In this document: positions 22,335-35,073 of the stretch, piece after piece
How the letters are laid out: each line of letters opens with the position of its first letter
Numbering within the stretch: the first letter of the stretch is position 1
Source of the DNA: Laetiporus sulphureus 93-53
Taxonomy: Eukaryota > Basidiomycota > Agaricomycetes > Polyporales > Laetiporaceae
Assembly (NCBI RefSeq): GCF_001632365.1
Contig: NW_024468566.1
Coordinates: forward strand, 176,320-240,319
Direction of reading: 5' to 3'
Length of the DNA stretch: 64,000 nucleotides
The notes under the pieces: model-generated
Told to the model about the DNA's origin: nothing
The model's input: the letters and a program-made list of their open reading frames with translations, nothing else
Database searches by the model: none
Position numbers and translations under genes: made by a program

Positions 22335-25253
22335 ATGTGCTATATTGGCTGCTCCGCAGTCTCTGTATCTCAGGAATTCGTCATCGCAGTTGACGCTCCT
22401 GCGCCTCGCAAGAAGTCTCTCAAGATCAAGCGAGTCTTTGCGAAGGTCGCAGAAGTCTTTAAGCTTAGAAGCAAGAAGGCAAAGGGCAAGGTCAGTACCT
22501 GGCTGTATGACACGGGAGCATTAAATAATTCACTACCTCCAAACAGCCTGAAGTCTCTGACTTCAATGCCTCGTCCTTTTCGTCAATCGTCTCCGCTCCC
22601 ATCGAGGACGCGCCCGTCGCCGAGGTCGTCAAGGTGCAGCACGAGGAGCCCTCGTGCGCTCGCACCCAGGTCGCTGGCTCCATTGAGGAAGAGTCCGTAA
22701 ACGTCTGCGAGGAGGCTAAGGACGTTGCGACCAGCTCCGGCACCATCGCAACTCCTGTCATCCTCTACCAAACCGCTGCTAAGATCAGCCGCTCCGTAAA
22801 GACCCCCAGCCTTATCCCCGTGCGCAAGACGATTGTCCACGCTAAGGGTGAACTCGAGGTCAAGGGGACTTCCGTGGTCGGCAGCAACGTCTCCAAGGTC
22901 AAGAAGGCGAGCAATGTCGGTACCGTCATCAGTCCGAAGGAGAAGAAGACGGACGTCTCGACTGTAGTGCCGGTTGCTGTCCGCACCTCGATCAATGTCT
23001 CCAAACATACTTTCATACCCATCCCAGCCAAAGCGATCTCCATTCAACCTCGCAGCACCTGCCACGTTCGAGTGCGTGCCCACGGCCCCGGATATGTCCG
23101 CAAGGCTCAAGCCGGCACCATCGGCGACAAGAGGGAGCCTCTCAAAGTTCGAAGCAATATTCCCGCGCCTACGAGGTATACCAAGGTCAGTAGCTTGGGC
23201 GAGAAGGAGAACAAGCAAGATGGAAAGGGAAAGCCGAAGAAGGCTGAGTCATACACTGTTACCAAGGTATGGTGGTCCGTCGGCTTTGACCTTCCGTTGT
23301 CTGAATGTTACTTCGTCAGCAGGAGACCGTTAATGGTCCCCTGGAAGTCATTCCGACGTGTGTGCAGTCCATCTCCATTATCCATTCCACATGAGCTTAT
23401 TTCTGACCGCATATAGAGATATATCTAAGCAGCTTCGAGAGAAGGCAGACGAGGAAGTCATTAACAATGACCCGCTCACTGTCGCAAGCCTCGGAGCCCA
23501 TGACATAATTTCGATTACACCACGTACTGCCCATGGCATTCCGGACACGTACGTTGTATCCTCGCGTTCAGAGTTCATTTGTACTCATGATACGGCTACC
23601 CAGTACGCAACAGATCACAGAACTCAAGAACGATAATGTCATTCCTACCACCATCAGTGGTCTACCGTCGATTCCGAGCCTCCCCTCTATCAACAACCTT
23701 ATTTGCATGTATACGTACGTCCCTGTCAGCCCGTCCGAAGCCATGATGTTGACCTTTCGGATGCGCTCCACAACAGATCTTCCTCTCTCGGAGGAGAGCA
23801 TATTACGGATATCAAGATCACTATCAGCGCTTTGCCCACGATCGACAGCCTTTACGAATGCGAGAAGAAGCCCAGTTTCACGCAAGCGCAGCTTCGATCT
23901 GAGAACGACAGTGCCTTTCTGAACGCAGAAAGGACAAAGAACGTACAAGACTTTGATAACGCCTCGGTATTGGCCGAGATCCCTCCCGAGGCGAGTCAGC
24001 GGATCGACGAATCTACTCTACACAGCGACGCTTGCGAGACAGTGCACCACAACGTCGCGCCTGTCTCCATTAGCTCTGAAATCAGGGCTCACCCCACCAC
24101 GTACCCTATCACTTTGACTGCCACTCACGATTTACATGGAACGATTGCAGGATCAGACCCGCATCGCGTCGTCGAATCCATCGACCTTGTCCACCCTACT
24201 ATCCCACAGCCGCCAGCCGTCCTTTCCTCTGTCACCGCAGCATCCCAATGCGCCGGCACTCAAACTTGCTTATACATGACTGTGGACGTCATGAATAAAG
24301 ACCAAGTTCCCCAGTTTTCTGTCCCTACAGTCATTGCGTCGACAGTTTCTCTTGACGACCGCAGCACCCTATGCACCATAAACCGAAACGACGAGGATCC
24401 AGAGTCCCTCAGCACGATGGACCAGTGCGTCCAGAATATACAGCATGCACTCAAGACTCCCGCGAGGTCCGCATCCCAGGCTTTTGTCCAAATGGACGAC
24501 CAGGAAAACGGAAGCCCGCTATGCCTTCACGGCAACGTCGAATTCCTCGAGAAGGAACGACAAGCAAAAACGTACGTCTGCAATGTATCGCCTACTGCCG
24601 CCGACTCGGCGCCTGCTGCTCCGACATTTAATCTCCCCACTTCGACATGCTCTGCAACGAGCACCCAAGCGCATAACGATGATGACGACGAGGAACTAGC
24701 AATCCAGCTACCTCGCGATCTCGCGCGTCAGGCACAGGCACGTGCGTTGACCCTGAAGAACAAGTTGGACGCGATGGGCGCGGGGGAACGCGAGCGCCGC
24801 ATAGCCGCACTGACGACGAGACACGAGCCAAATTCTTCAGCGTCACCCGCGAAGGGTAGGCTGATCCAACTTCGCCCCTGCGATTCCTCTTCCACTTCCG
24901 CTACTATGACAGCTCCGCCTTCCACATCGCGCATTCCTATTCTCAAGCGCGCTCCGGCTTCCAGAGTAGGACTAATCCAGTCAGATAACAACACGACAGC
25001 GTCAGAAGTCAGTCGCGCGAAACAGCGCTACCTTGACTATCGAGCGAGGAAACTGTACGAGCGGCAGATTGGTTCTACGGAACTCAAGATGAACTCGACT
25101 CCCACTGTCCTGAAGGACGCTTCGGATCGCAACGCGCGAGGCCAGATTTATAGGCGACCACTGCGGCCTGTCACGTCGAGCACTTTGAACGTTATTGAGC
25201 AGACGAAGAAGTCTGCTGTTGATCCCATTGCAACCAAAGACCGTAGCCCGTAG
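22335..25253 (+). CDS. Orphan protein A, six exons, 876 aa
   Basis: Family not recognised. Exons: 22335-22490, 22547-23266, 23323-23357, 23417-23548, 23604-23714, 23777-25253; introns are 55-62 bp, GT-AG, and every junction keeps frame (sum 2631 nt). The model is supported by copy B, which has the same six exons with equal or similar lengths. The N-terminus MCYIGCSAVSV leads to a basic patch KVFKLRSKKAKGK-like segment, then a long Lys/Val-rich region with low complexity. A compact conserved core is encoded by exons 3-5 plus the start of exon 6 (SKQLREKADEEVINND, LKNDNVIPTTISGLPSI, SSLGGEHITDIKITISALPT). It continues into a disordered Ser/Thr tail with a helical basic motif RARKLYERQIG near the C-terminus. 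There is no signal peptide or membrane span. Location and role cannot be inferred. Confidence 0.8.
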
Positions 25254-27019
25254 GATATGTTGCGGGAGGGCATGAAATGTCTGTAAGTTTTGCCTTGACT
25301 ACCTTGAGATGAGGGAAGCCGGGAAACTGTCGAGCAGCACGAGAAGATATTTATTTGTTTCTGCTTTATTTGAAGTTCATCCATTGCATCGCGTTATCTC
25401 TTCCGCAGATTATATGCACGATCCGTCACGTCTCTATCCATACCAAATATCGTTAGATATACGAACCTGACCCGAAGTTTTTCACTAGCAGTAACTTGCG
25501 CATGTCACTGATCCAGAGCCTTTCAAAGCAGATATCGACGTACACGCTGTGATTCAACTACGACATCTGTTTATGTGCACAAAATGATTACGCTTGGTCA
25601 GGTATAGCACGTGGGACATGACCGTGATCAAGAGCCACAGCACAACAGAGGCGGAGAGGAGGCAGTGCATAGTAGGAAAATGTAAGCAGTACAGTTGTGC
25701 AACACACTGAGAATACTGAAACGGTGGAAGAGCATATATTAGCATGATAGTCATAATGAGTGAGGTCGCTGCTCCTCAAGAGCAGCCTGTGAGGATGAGT
25801 AACGAGCAAGCGCATTTTCTGTGACCTCGACATCATCAGAGAGGTTCGTTAACGCACGTCAACGCGCTCGCCTCCTGGATGAAACCACTGCATTTGGTTT
25901 CCGTAACGTCAGGCTGACCGATAAAAATCGCAGTTCAGTGGAACATAGGAAGCCTCACGATGTCCGTTCCGTGACTTCTGCCAGTCTTTTGCAACCGTAA
26001 AGATAATAACCGTCCGAGTCTTCCATCTGCAGGGTTGTATCTGTCACGATCGTTATCATGCTTCGTTATGGCTGTAGCCTGTGAGTTGCTACAATCTCAT
26101 TGCTGCACTCAAGCATGTTGACGGACTCTGCGTTCTGTAGTTTGTCTTTTACAAGGGCAGTTTGCTCTTCCTAGGCATGGCCGCCGTGCAGGGCAAACGT
26201 GTGTGCCCAACACTTTCCTCGTGCAGTTTTGTTGACGATCGTCACGCAGTCTACGCCAACTCCTTCCTTGCTACGTAGGTTACATATACATTCTACTCCT
26301 CAGGCTCCATTGCATGCTCACGCTCGACGAAGGTTGAATGCTCGACAGCACTTGAATAGTCCTCGAGGCATCGCAGCAGGCGACGCGATCACTATAGGTT
26401 CGCTGCTGAAAAGATTGCCGGGGGAGATAGGTACGCGACACCAGGAGTAAGTTTCCTACACGTTCAGATCGAAGACAGAAGTGTGTGCTCAGCAATTTGT
26501 CTCTCCAGCGCCACATTGCCAGGATCTATCAGACGGTCACGAAAGCCACGCACGACGACTCCGCGCAAGGCATCGACGTAGGGTCCAGTGTGACTGAAGT
26601 CCCGAGCATGTGGATATGGGCGTGGACGGCGCGGACGGGCGCAAAGTCCAAATTTTGGTCTAATCCAGATGCCATGACCGTGATTGAATGCTCCCAGGGA
26701 TCGCATGGATTAATGTAGGATACATGGACGTCTAAGAATTTATGAATGGATGTCATGCAGCAGGTTGGGAGGATGCGGTGCAATAAGAGGTTCAGGCACC
26801 GCAAACCTCAAGCGTGGGGACGTGGTTGGTCGTCGGCGTTTTCCTCCTCATCCTGAATCGCACCGTCGTAAGATTCCGCGCACAGAGTACTTCAGTACGG
26901 TTTGGGCCACTCATCAGCGCGATTCCTCCAGGAGAAACCTTCGCGATATTAAGGATGCGATACAGATCACCTATCTAAGTTAGAATATAAGCATATGCGT
27001 ATTTCTAGGCCAAGTATCT
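25254..27019. other. Intergenic, no supported gene
   Basis: Short frames only (longest about 90 codons). A stretch at 26176-26720 is open in pieces and begins ATGGCCGCCGTGCAGG, but shows no paired splice signals or motif, so I leave it unannotated. Confidence 0.5.
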
Positions 27020-28856
27020 CTACGCATGCATGCCGGCGTCATCCGTGTCGATTCCGTAGAACTCCCACATCCTCCGCACGTCCATGTCTGGCACCCCGGA
27101 CATCGTCGACTGGGTCCTGCCGTCGATCTGCCAGACCATCTTCCTCTGCGAAATTCCAATCAGCATTGGCATATGCGCGGGAGCTACCCGACAAGCCAAA
27201 TACTTACAAGTCCAAGCGTGATCTTGATTCCGGGCGGACCAGGTTTATAGTGCTCGAGCTGGACGCCCTTGGTCGGGTCTTCACCTCGCTCGCTGCGTTC
27301 TATCATCTTGAGTATGTTCCGCACGGCAACCTCCGCCTGCATAGGGCATCTGCACGTGCTATCCGGACAAGCGACCGAGGAACGTACCTGATAGAATGAG
27401 TTCCTTCCAGCTTTCTGCGCGCCGAATGCATCCACTGCGTCGCCAATGGCAAATAAGTGCGGATAGGGCACGCGAAGATTTTCGTCTGCCTGCTGCGAGT
27501 CGGCTATCGACATCTTGCTAATCGCTGTCGAGAGACCGATCGTCGAGGTCATGGGCGCTGCGATCTGCATCGTCCGTGCGACGCGTATGAGGCCTTTTTT
27601 TGGGCCATCTGAGATCACGGCATCCGGGATCGCCTCAACAATGAGCGCAGTGTTGGGATTCTGGCCTGTGCATAGAAGCTGCAGAGTGTCAGTAGTATAG
27701 CTGAAGCGAACAAGGCATCGACTAACTATGAGCTCCGCGCGGATCTCTAGCCCACTAAGGGTACGAACGACACGCTCTTTCTTGCCGTCAGGCATTGTGA
27801 CCGTCTTGCCTTCTTTAATAGAGTGAAGATCGAGTCTCTCGCCAAGGATGACGTTGACGTTCAATGCAGCCATAGATGACATGACTGCACCCAGTTCGCG
27901 TAAGATATGAGACATAGGTATTTGAATGATTCATTGCACTCACCCTCCTTGTGCATCGATTCCTCAAAAGCTGGCAGGAGGCGATCACGAGAGTGGAGCA
28001 ACGTAATATGCTTATTCGGGTAGACTTCTCCAATATCGCTGGCATATTCTGCAAGGACTTCGTCAATACTGTCCAATATTGAGGATCGCAGACTACCCAC
28101 GAACGCCCAACGGACCTCCACCTACAACAAGCACGCTAGACGCCATCTCAATCCTGTCGTGAGAATGCTGTAACCACTCGATCCCCTCTGCCTTCGTTCC
28201 TTGATACGAATGTGCGCTTGCTGCCGACGGAACACCGACAGTTGAAGATGCAGATAAACCAGTGGTATGATGCGCGCCATCCGCTTGATCGACGCCTGTC
28301 GCCACAGTTGAGACATCCTTTTCGTCCCCTACAGGCCCCCAAAGGTCGATAGGCGCAGGCAGATGGCTCCCCAGAGCATACACCACATAGTCGAAGTGCA
28401 GAGTTCTTGACGGCTCAGTGATGCCGTGTTCCGGAAAGGCGCGAGAAAGGGACACGGTGTGCGGTGTAAGCGATGTAACTTGTGCGTGAAGGACAACGGC
28501 GTTCGTGGAGTTAGAGGCGGGCGATTCACCTGGGAGATGGAACATGGTGTTGTACGGGATGAAGGCCTTGTGGGCGTGCTCGGGTAAGATGGCATAGCGC
28601 GGCAGGACGTACAGGTGGTTCATGTGGCTATTCCGGTCCACGACCACCACTCGCCAGTTTTCCGGGAGATTCTGCGCGAGGAGTATGGCGGCGCGAGCGC
28701 CTTGTACCGTGCATCAGTGCACGTATAAGCTCTGCGGTGCACGCGAGACTCACCTCCATAAGACGTGCCCAGCACCGCAACGGTTCGCGAAAATGAAGAG
28801 GAGCCCATCTGTGTTCTCTGCTGCTTTGCATCAAGAGCCTGCTGTGCGACTGTCAT
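27020..28856 (-). CDS. AIF/FSP1-like FAD-NAD(P)H oxidoreductase, seven exons, 503 aa
   Basis: Predicted flavoprotein that passes electrons from NAD(P)H, probably to a quinone; relatives are AIFM2/FSP1 and fungal Aif1. Exons (minus): 28856-28754, 28700-28101, 28048-27944, 27884-27727, 27678-27388, 27336-27208, 27145-27020; sum 1512 nt, introns 48-62 bp. The FAD-binding Rossmann motif is VAVLGTSYGGARAA, the link VVVVDRNSHMNH, the second dinucleotide site VLVVGGGPLGVQYASDI with ITLLHSRDRLLP, and the FAD-closing motif PHLFAIGDAVD. The C-terminus (KMVWQIDGRTQSTMSGVPDM) is typical of the fungal branch. A low-complexity insert of roughly 50 residues (about DEKDVSTVATGVDQADG onward) lies just before the second Rossmann fold and makes the protein longer than usual. 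No clear mitochondrial presequence is seen. Confidence 0.93.
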
Positions 28857-30190
28857 GGCTATACTTAAATATCAATTATGATGCAGAGTCGCCGAGGAGA
28901 CGCGTCAATGTCGGCAACGACTCGAACAAGGAGAAAGCCTCACCGATAATTTAAAGATGCCTTTCTAGCCTGTTGATCAGTCAATGTCGTCCGATGTTAT
29001 GGAAGAAGGAGAGGAACGGGTGTGAGGACTCTTTCTGCCGGGCGGCTGGGCGTATCTGATAAGATGCCGATGCATCAAATCTCAGATTATCTGATAAGAT
29101 ATGCCTGCATGTCAAGGCAACCGATGTTCGCTCCAGCTTCACAAACTCATGGCTCTGAAGTATTGTGAGGCATGTGGTGACTCTGCGAGAACCAAAAAGG
29201 GGGGGGGGGGTCTCACAGTTAACATTGTGGTCACGTTTCTCGCCAGGCACATTCCGCTTGCCGAACAGCAGGATTTGATATAGCCTCACGCATCAGCTGT
29301 GGTGGCGAATTGATCAAGGCGAAAAACCAGTACGCACCTGATTTGTCAGAATCCGATCTTTTTACATTCCAGGCCACAGAGACGACAGAGGATCGATGTC
29401 CGAAGCGAAAAGATCATGGAGCCCCGCAAATGAACGAGCCAAGAAAGGGCTGGCCAAGTGCCGCTGCGACGCATGTTTGGCTTGGGCCGCGGCCTATTTG
29501 AGTATGACAACCGGTCTGCTTCATCCTCGGCATCCTCCTTTCTCGTCTGCGTGAGTTCGTCGGGATACAAGCTGCGAAGCAGGAGCTCCGGGGAGTTGAG
29601 TGATCGACGAAGGCGAAAGGAGCGTGGCGTCGAATATTTAACCGCCCGCTTTACTAACCTGTCGTCGAGACTCTGCTGCGATAGACGCACAAAAATGGCG
29701 GGAAATTGACGAAATACTGACCTCGTATTCTCACTCTGCTCGGTCTAGCTGGGCAGATGATACACGAATGCACGATACTAGTCCTCGCTGTGACTTGTGA
29801 AGTCTGGCAAAGCCAGGCGTAATTCATATAGTTGCTTCACGAGGCATTTCAGGAAACCTCAAATCGACTCCCACCCATGATAAGATCACAAGCCCGAGCT
29901 GGATGAGACCTCGGAGAACGTGTGAAGTTCGGAACTAGCGCAAGGAGCGATGCGCTAGACCGAACGCTTGCTTACTAAGCATGCGGACGAGAAAGAGACG
30001 CGCTCACCTGACTTCGGTATCGCGTCTTCTCTCCGCCACTACCTCGCCTTGCTCATTTTAACCTTTTTCCTACCCACCCACTCCTTGGGGTATCTTGTGG
30101 TTGGTGTAGTCGTGCCACCCTTTCTACGGCAGCTATGCGCCACTTCACGCTCGAGAGATTCGGCCTAGGCCACTTAGGAGCCTGCCCACA
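28857..30190. other. Intergenic, no supported gene
   Basis: Contains an 11-base G run near 29201 and short overlapping frames without motifs on both strands (for example 29346-29690 minus). No gene can be supported. Confidence 0.5.
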
Positions 30191-30200
30191 TTGAGCAAGA

Positions 30201-30309
30201 CCCTGGACACCTTGATCTGGACCCTGGACACCTTGATCTGGACCCTGGACACCTTGATCTGGACCCTGGACACCTCAATCTGGACCCTGGACACCTTGAT
30301 CTGGACCCC
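30201..30309 (+). repeat. 21-bp minisatellite, five copies
   Basis: Five head-to-tail copies of a 21-bp unit beginning CCCTGGACACC and ending TTGATCTGGA, starting at 30201, 30222, 30243, 30264 and 30285. A partial unit follows. The fourth unit differs at two adjacent bases (CAATC for TGATC). Because 21 is a multiple of three, both strands stay open through it (minus strand heptad VSRVQIK), but there is no flanking gene. Confidence 0.95.
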
Positions 30310-30985
30310 GAGCACCTCTCGCGCGCGCATGCCTGATGCACACGCACCCCGGCAGAATCCTCTTACCCCACACCCTGTAGTCGTCTGAAAACCCTTGTAC
30401 ATTACATTCCTCCTCTATCTGGAGCATCCGCAGCTATTAGGAAGCTACCCCCATGCGCTCGCCGCTCTCCTTTGGCGCTGTCTCCGTCAATCTTCAATAG
30501 CGCGTACATCTCACTGCTCGCAACCGTCATATTACATTTCAGCGTGCTATCCCAGAACCCATGCCTCAAATCACAGATTACTATATGCCGTATGGACACC
30601 AGCCTCTCCCTTGCTCGGCTCAGATACCTTTCGTCGTCATGCCTGAAAGTGTATGGTTCATGAATAGAGAAGCGTGTTTACCATCATCACTGAGCTTCTT
30701 TATGCAATGCTAGTACACCGCACCGCACAAATCTCCCAAGCTTCCTGGTTGATACAGTCAGCCATGAAACATGCATTGCATGACTGGCTGACCGCTGGTC
30801 ATGAACTGCGACAAATTATGCGGCTCCATTTGTGATGAGCTCGAATGAGCTATTCACGTGGTGATGCGGCCGGACAATGGTTGGTTACACCAACGTTGTC
30901 GTTACCACCCAGGCCGTGCACGAGTTTGTTGGTTCAGGCGACATGGAGATGATTGGGAAGATAACTGACTACTCTGTGCCTTAGA
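30310..30985. other. Intergenic, no supported gene
   Basis: No motif-bearing frame. Its right end is the promoter region of copy B. Confidence 0.5.
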
Positions 30986-31081
30986 CTATCGGTCATAAAA
31001 GGTTCTGACCTTCTTTCTGCATCTTTCTTTCATACCAATAGCTCATCTCGAATCCAGTTGCTATCCGCACTCGCATTCAAG

Positions 31082-33945
31082 ATGTGCTATATTGTCTGCT
31101 CCGCAGTCTCCGTATCTCAGGAACTCGTTGTCGCGATTGACGCTCCTGCACCTCGCAAGAAGCCTCTCAATGTCAAACGAGTCCTCGCGAAGGTCGTGAG
31201 TGCCTTCAAGCTGAGGAGCAAGAAGGCGAAGGGCAAGGTCGGTACCTTCCTACATGCTATGTGCTTCGCGAGCTCAGAATGATACTGTATCCATACAGTC
31301 TGAAGTATATGAATCCTCAGCCTCATCCTCTCCCGTTACCGTCGCTGCTCCCCTCGAAGATACATTCGTCTCCGGGTTCGTTATGGTGCAGCGTGAGATG
31401 CCCACATCTGCGTTCGCTCTAACGGTTGTGCCTACCGCCATCGACGTCGACGCAAAATCTATTGCGGTCGGCGAGGTGGCCAAGGACGTTGCTACCGGCC
31501 TCCGCACCATCGCGGCTTCCGCTCCTCCCTGCCCTTCTTCTGCTGTGATGTGCTCCTTCCCGGCGTCCACCAGTCTTATCCCTGTGCGCAAGATCGCGGT
31601 GTGTGCTGGGCTCGAGCTCAAGTCCTAGAAGGCAATCGCGGTTGGCTGCGACATCCCCAAAACGAAAGGGACGGCTAAGGTCGGAGCCGCCGTCGGTTTC
31701 AAGCAGAGGACAGCGAACGACATTGTTAAGATCCCTATCGCTACTCGCATGACGAGTGTCATCTCAAAGTCTATCTACCTACCTACCTCAACTATCCCTA
31801 TTGCTATCCAACCTCGTAGCACTCGCCGCTTACGCATGCGAGCTCGTGATCCCGGTCACGTCCGCAAGGTCAGGACTGGCCCCATCGGCCAGGACAGAGA
31901 GCATCTCGACAATCGAAGCAATCTTCCTGTTCCTACGAATTCGACAAGCATCGGAGGGCTGTGCGAGAGGAAGACGCGTGGCGAAAAGGACAAGGAGAAA
32001 AATGTTGACTCATATGTTGACACCAAGGTATAGCAGTCCGTTCTCTCTGAGCTTTCATTAACTCACAACCGTGCTGTCTGCAGGAAGCCGTAAACGGCCC
32101 CATGGAGGTCATTCCAACGTACGTGTTCGGCCTGATTTGCCTCATCAGATGAGTTGACTTGCAACTGCGTTATAGCGACGTGTCCAGGCAGCTTCGAAAG
32201 AAGGCGGATGAGGAACTCATCAACAATGACTCGCTCGCTTCCGCAAGCCTCGGAGCTCAAGGCATGGTCTCGGTCACATCAAGTGCTGCTCACGGCAGCT
32301 GGAACATGTACGTTCTACCCCATTTCCCGATCTGCAGCTGTACTCACGTAGTTATCACCACAGCGCGCAGTACATCGCAGAGCTTACGAAGGACAACGTC
32401 ATTCCTACCACCTTCAGCGCTCTGTTGTCGATCGCGAGCCTTCCATCTATCAATGCTCTGACCCGCGCATATATGTACGTTCCTGTCGGTCTATCGGAGA
32501 CTTTGATGCGTTGACGTTGTGTATGCATTCATAGGACGTCGTCCTCGTTTGGAGGTGAGCAGATCACGGATATTCAGATTACTATCAGCGCTTTGCCCAC
32601 AATCGAAAGCCTTTACGATAGCGAAATAACCTCCGGTTTCAAGCAAGTGCAGACGTGCACTGGATATCACCACAGCGCCTCTCTGCATGCAGAGAGGACA
32701 GCGAACATACAGGACTTTGAGCGTAACTCCGCATCGACCAAGACCTCTCCAGAGGCAAGTCAGCAGGTTGTTAAACCTGCTCCCCACAGCAGCATCCCCG
32801 TCGTTTGCAAGACGGGGCAAGGCAATAAAGCATTGAACAACGTCAACTCTGACACTAGAGCTATATTTTCCATGCATCCTATCACTCCCATTATTGTTGC
32901 TCACGGTTGCGACGCAACGATCGCAGAATCGGGCCCGCAGCACATCATCGAATGCATCGACCTCCAACAGTCCGCTGCCCAACAGCCACTAGCGGCCCCT
33001 TTCACCAACTGCATATCACCGCAATGCGCACACACTACGCTGCGCTCATCTACAACCACCGATGTCACGGACGGAGGCCAAGTCGCCCAGTCCAGCATCC
33101 CTCCAATCACCCGGTCGAGAATCTCTTCCGACCGCGCCAACGCCCCATGCACCACGAATCGCGATGACGAGGATTCCGAGATCCTCAGCACGATGGACCG
33201 GCGTGTCCAGAAGACGCGACATGCAATCGAGACCTTCGCCAGGTCCGTATTCCAGACTCCTGTCCGAATGTATGATCAGGAGAATGTGAAGCCGTTATGT
33301 CTTCACGGCCATGTCGAATCCCTCGAAGAGGAACGACAATTTCAGACGCACATCATTGACATGCTCTCTACTGTCGCCGAGCTGGCACCCGCCGCTCCCA
33401 TATCTATATACTCCACTATGACAGAATCTGCAACGAGCACCTGCGTGCTTGTCGACGCTGATAATAAACACCCAGGACGCCGATCGACTTGCGAACGCGC
33501 ACATGAGGCACAGGCGCGTGCATTGATCCCGAAGAACAAGCTGGATGCGATGGCTGTAGAAGAACGTGAGCGTTGCGTTGGTGCGCGGATGGCCAGAAAC
33601 GAGAGAAGAAACTCCGCCTCGGCCAATCAGAATAGGACGGTCCAATTCCGCGCCTGTCCCTTCTCTTCGTCCCTTACTACGACAACTGCGCCTCCCCAAT
33701 CCCGCACTCCCGTTCTCAAGCGCATCCCAGCTCCTAGAGCCGAAACGGCCGAGTTGAGCACCGAGACGACACCGTCAGACATTAGTCGCGCGGAGCAGCG
33801 CTATCCTTACTACGGAGCGAAGAAGCTCTATGAACAACGGATTGGCGCCAGATACACCACGACGAACTTGAGAGGTGCTACCGCCCAACATGGTTGGGAT
33901 TTCCTGCTACCTCAGCACTCGCATTATACATCGAGGCTGAGGTGA
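31082..33945 (+). pseudogene. Orphan family copy B, single nonsense codon
   Basis: Paralogue of gene A with identical architecture: exons 31082-31237, 31299-32027, 32084-32118, 32176-32307, 32364-32474, 32535-33945. Exons 1, 3, 4 and 5 have exactly the lengths of A (156, 35, 132, 111 nt). The full frame would give 857 residues, but codon 162 is TAG (31626-31628). The remaining 2.3 kb are open and correctly spliced, so the stop is recent, or is read through, or is a sequencing error. The conserved core (SLPSINAL, QITDIQITISALPT) and the RIG motif near the end are kept. The last 17 codons are unrelated to A and come from a dispersed repeat that recurs at 59715. A TATA-like GGTCATAAAA lies at 30991. 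Confidence 0.8.
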
Positions 33946-33960
33946 GTACCTATCGGACTC
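33895..33960 (+). repeat. Dispersed repeat at the 3' end of copy B
   Basis: The stretch CTACCTCAGCACTCGCATTA and the TACATCGAGGCTGAGGTGAG that follows recur with few changes at 59718-59770, beside the hAT relic. It replaced the original end of copy B. Confidence 0.65.
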
Positions 33961-35070
33961 CTTACTGCCTTTTGCTCATGTACTGTAGTTACTCATTTAC
34001 TATGTGTCTTACAGGTATATTTTCTATAGCACTCACATCATACATCAGGGCTGAGTCACCTGTTTCCTGCATGTTTTACAGTGCTCGGAAAGTTTCATCT
34101 CGGACAATACGGTATCTTCCAGACACATGAGAGGAACGGGAGCGTACCAGACATAGTACATTACATGACAGTGCTTGTTGGGGCGTGAAACTGATCAGAG
34201 CGGAACTCGAGCGTTTATATATAAGGTAGACACATTGACGGTGTCGAATTGTCATCAAAATATTCTCTGACATGTAGCCATCAGTATCAGATATACAAAG
34301 AGCACGAAGACCGCCAGAAATCCCAGACGGGCCATTTGTGTCGACGGGCGCACAACTTCAAACAACTTTGTCGTCGGACTCCATGATGAGCACAATGCTT
34401 CGGTTGGAGGGAGCCACTACATTTGTCACGATTCGACACAATATTGCTAGACCCAGTAGAATTGTAGCGTCATATTCGGTAGAAAATTCTTCGCTTTGTT
34501 TATACCTCCGGCAGTGGCACAGTGCCGCACGAACTTGACACGTGATGGATCGGGGACGGCCGAAGCCAAAAGTCCCGAGCCTAGTGGTGTTGGTCCACTT
34601 CCGCAGCCAAAGCCCTGGAGCCTGATTCGTCCAGGCCAAGTTCCTGGACCTGGGCCTGAGGCCTGATCAATGATTGGCCCCGAAGATTCCACTACAAACG
34701 ATCGCAGCGTTCAACAGCTTTACCTAGGTGTACGCTTTACCTAGGTGAGTGTCCGAGACGTACACTCGCTTGTCTCGTCTATTGCAACGTGTAACACCGT
34801 TAGTCACGTGCCTCGCATTGGCCGAGCTGCAATGCGGCCTTCACGTCGATGGCGTCGGCGGCGTCGGCACATCAGGAAAACTATCCAGCTTAGAACACTC
34901 TCGTTCGCTTTCCGTCACCAAAAAATACAGTAAGCTCGAGAAAGTCTCATTTTGAACTTTTTTTCTCGGTTGGAAGCTTCTTATTATGCACTTATTCGGT
35001 TGTACAAGCCAATACCAGCAGGAACAAGTCAAAAAGGAGGTTCTCGAGCCACAAGTCGGTTTCAGCATTC
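33961..35070. other. Intergenic with possible transposon debris
   Basis: A G/C-rich stretch at 34545-34685 with repeated GGCCTGAGCC-like words resembles subterminal sequence of hAT elements as seen near 59790-59930, but no termini can be fixed. No gene supported. Confidence 0.4.
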
Positions 35071-35073
35071 CTG

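Noticed and set aside
22583..23218. 211-codon minus-strand frame
   Set aside because: Exact antisense shadow of exon 2 of gene A, whose exon structure is confirmed by copy B.
29201..29215. Run of eleven G
   Set aside because: A simple homopolymer without flanking structure; may vary by sequencing error.
30201..30309. Possible CRISPR array
   Set aside because: Units are contiguous without unique spacers, and the genome is eukaryotic.
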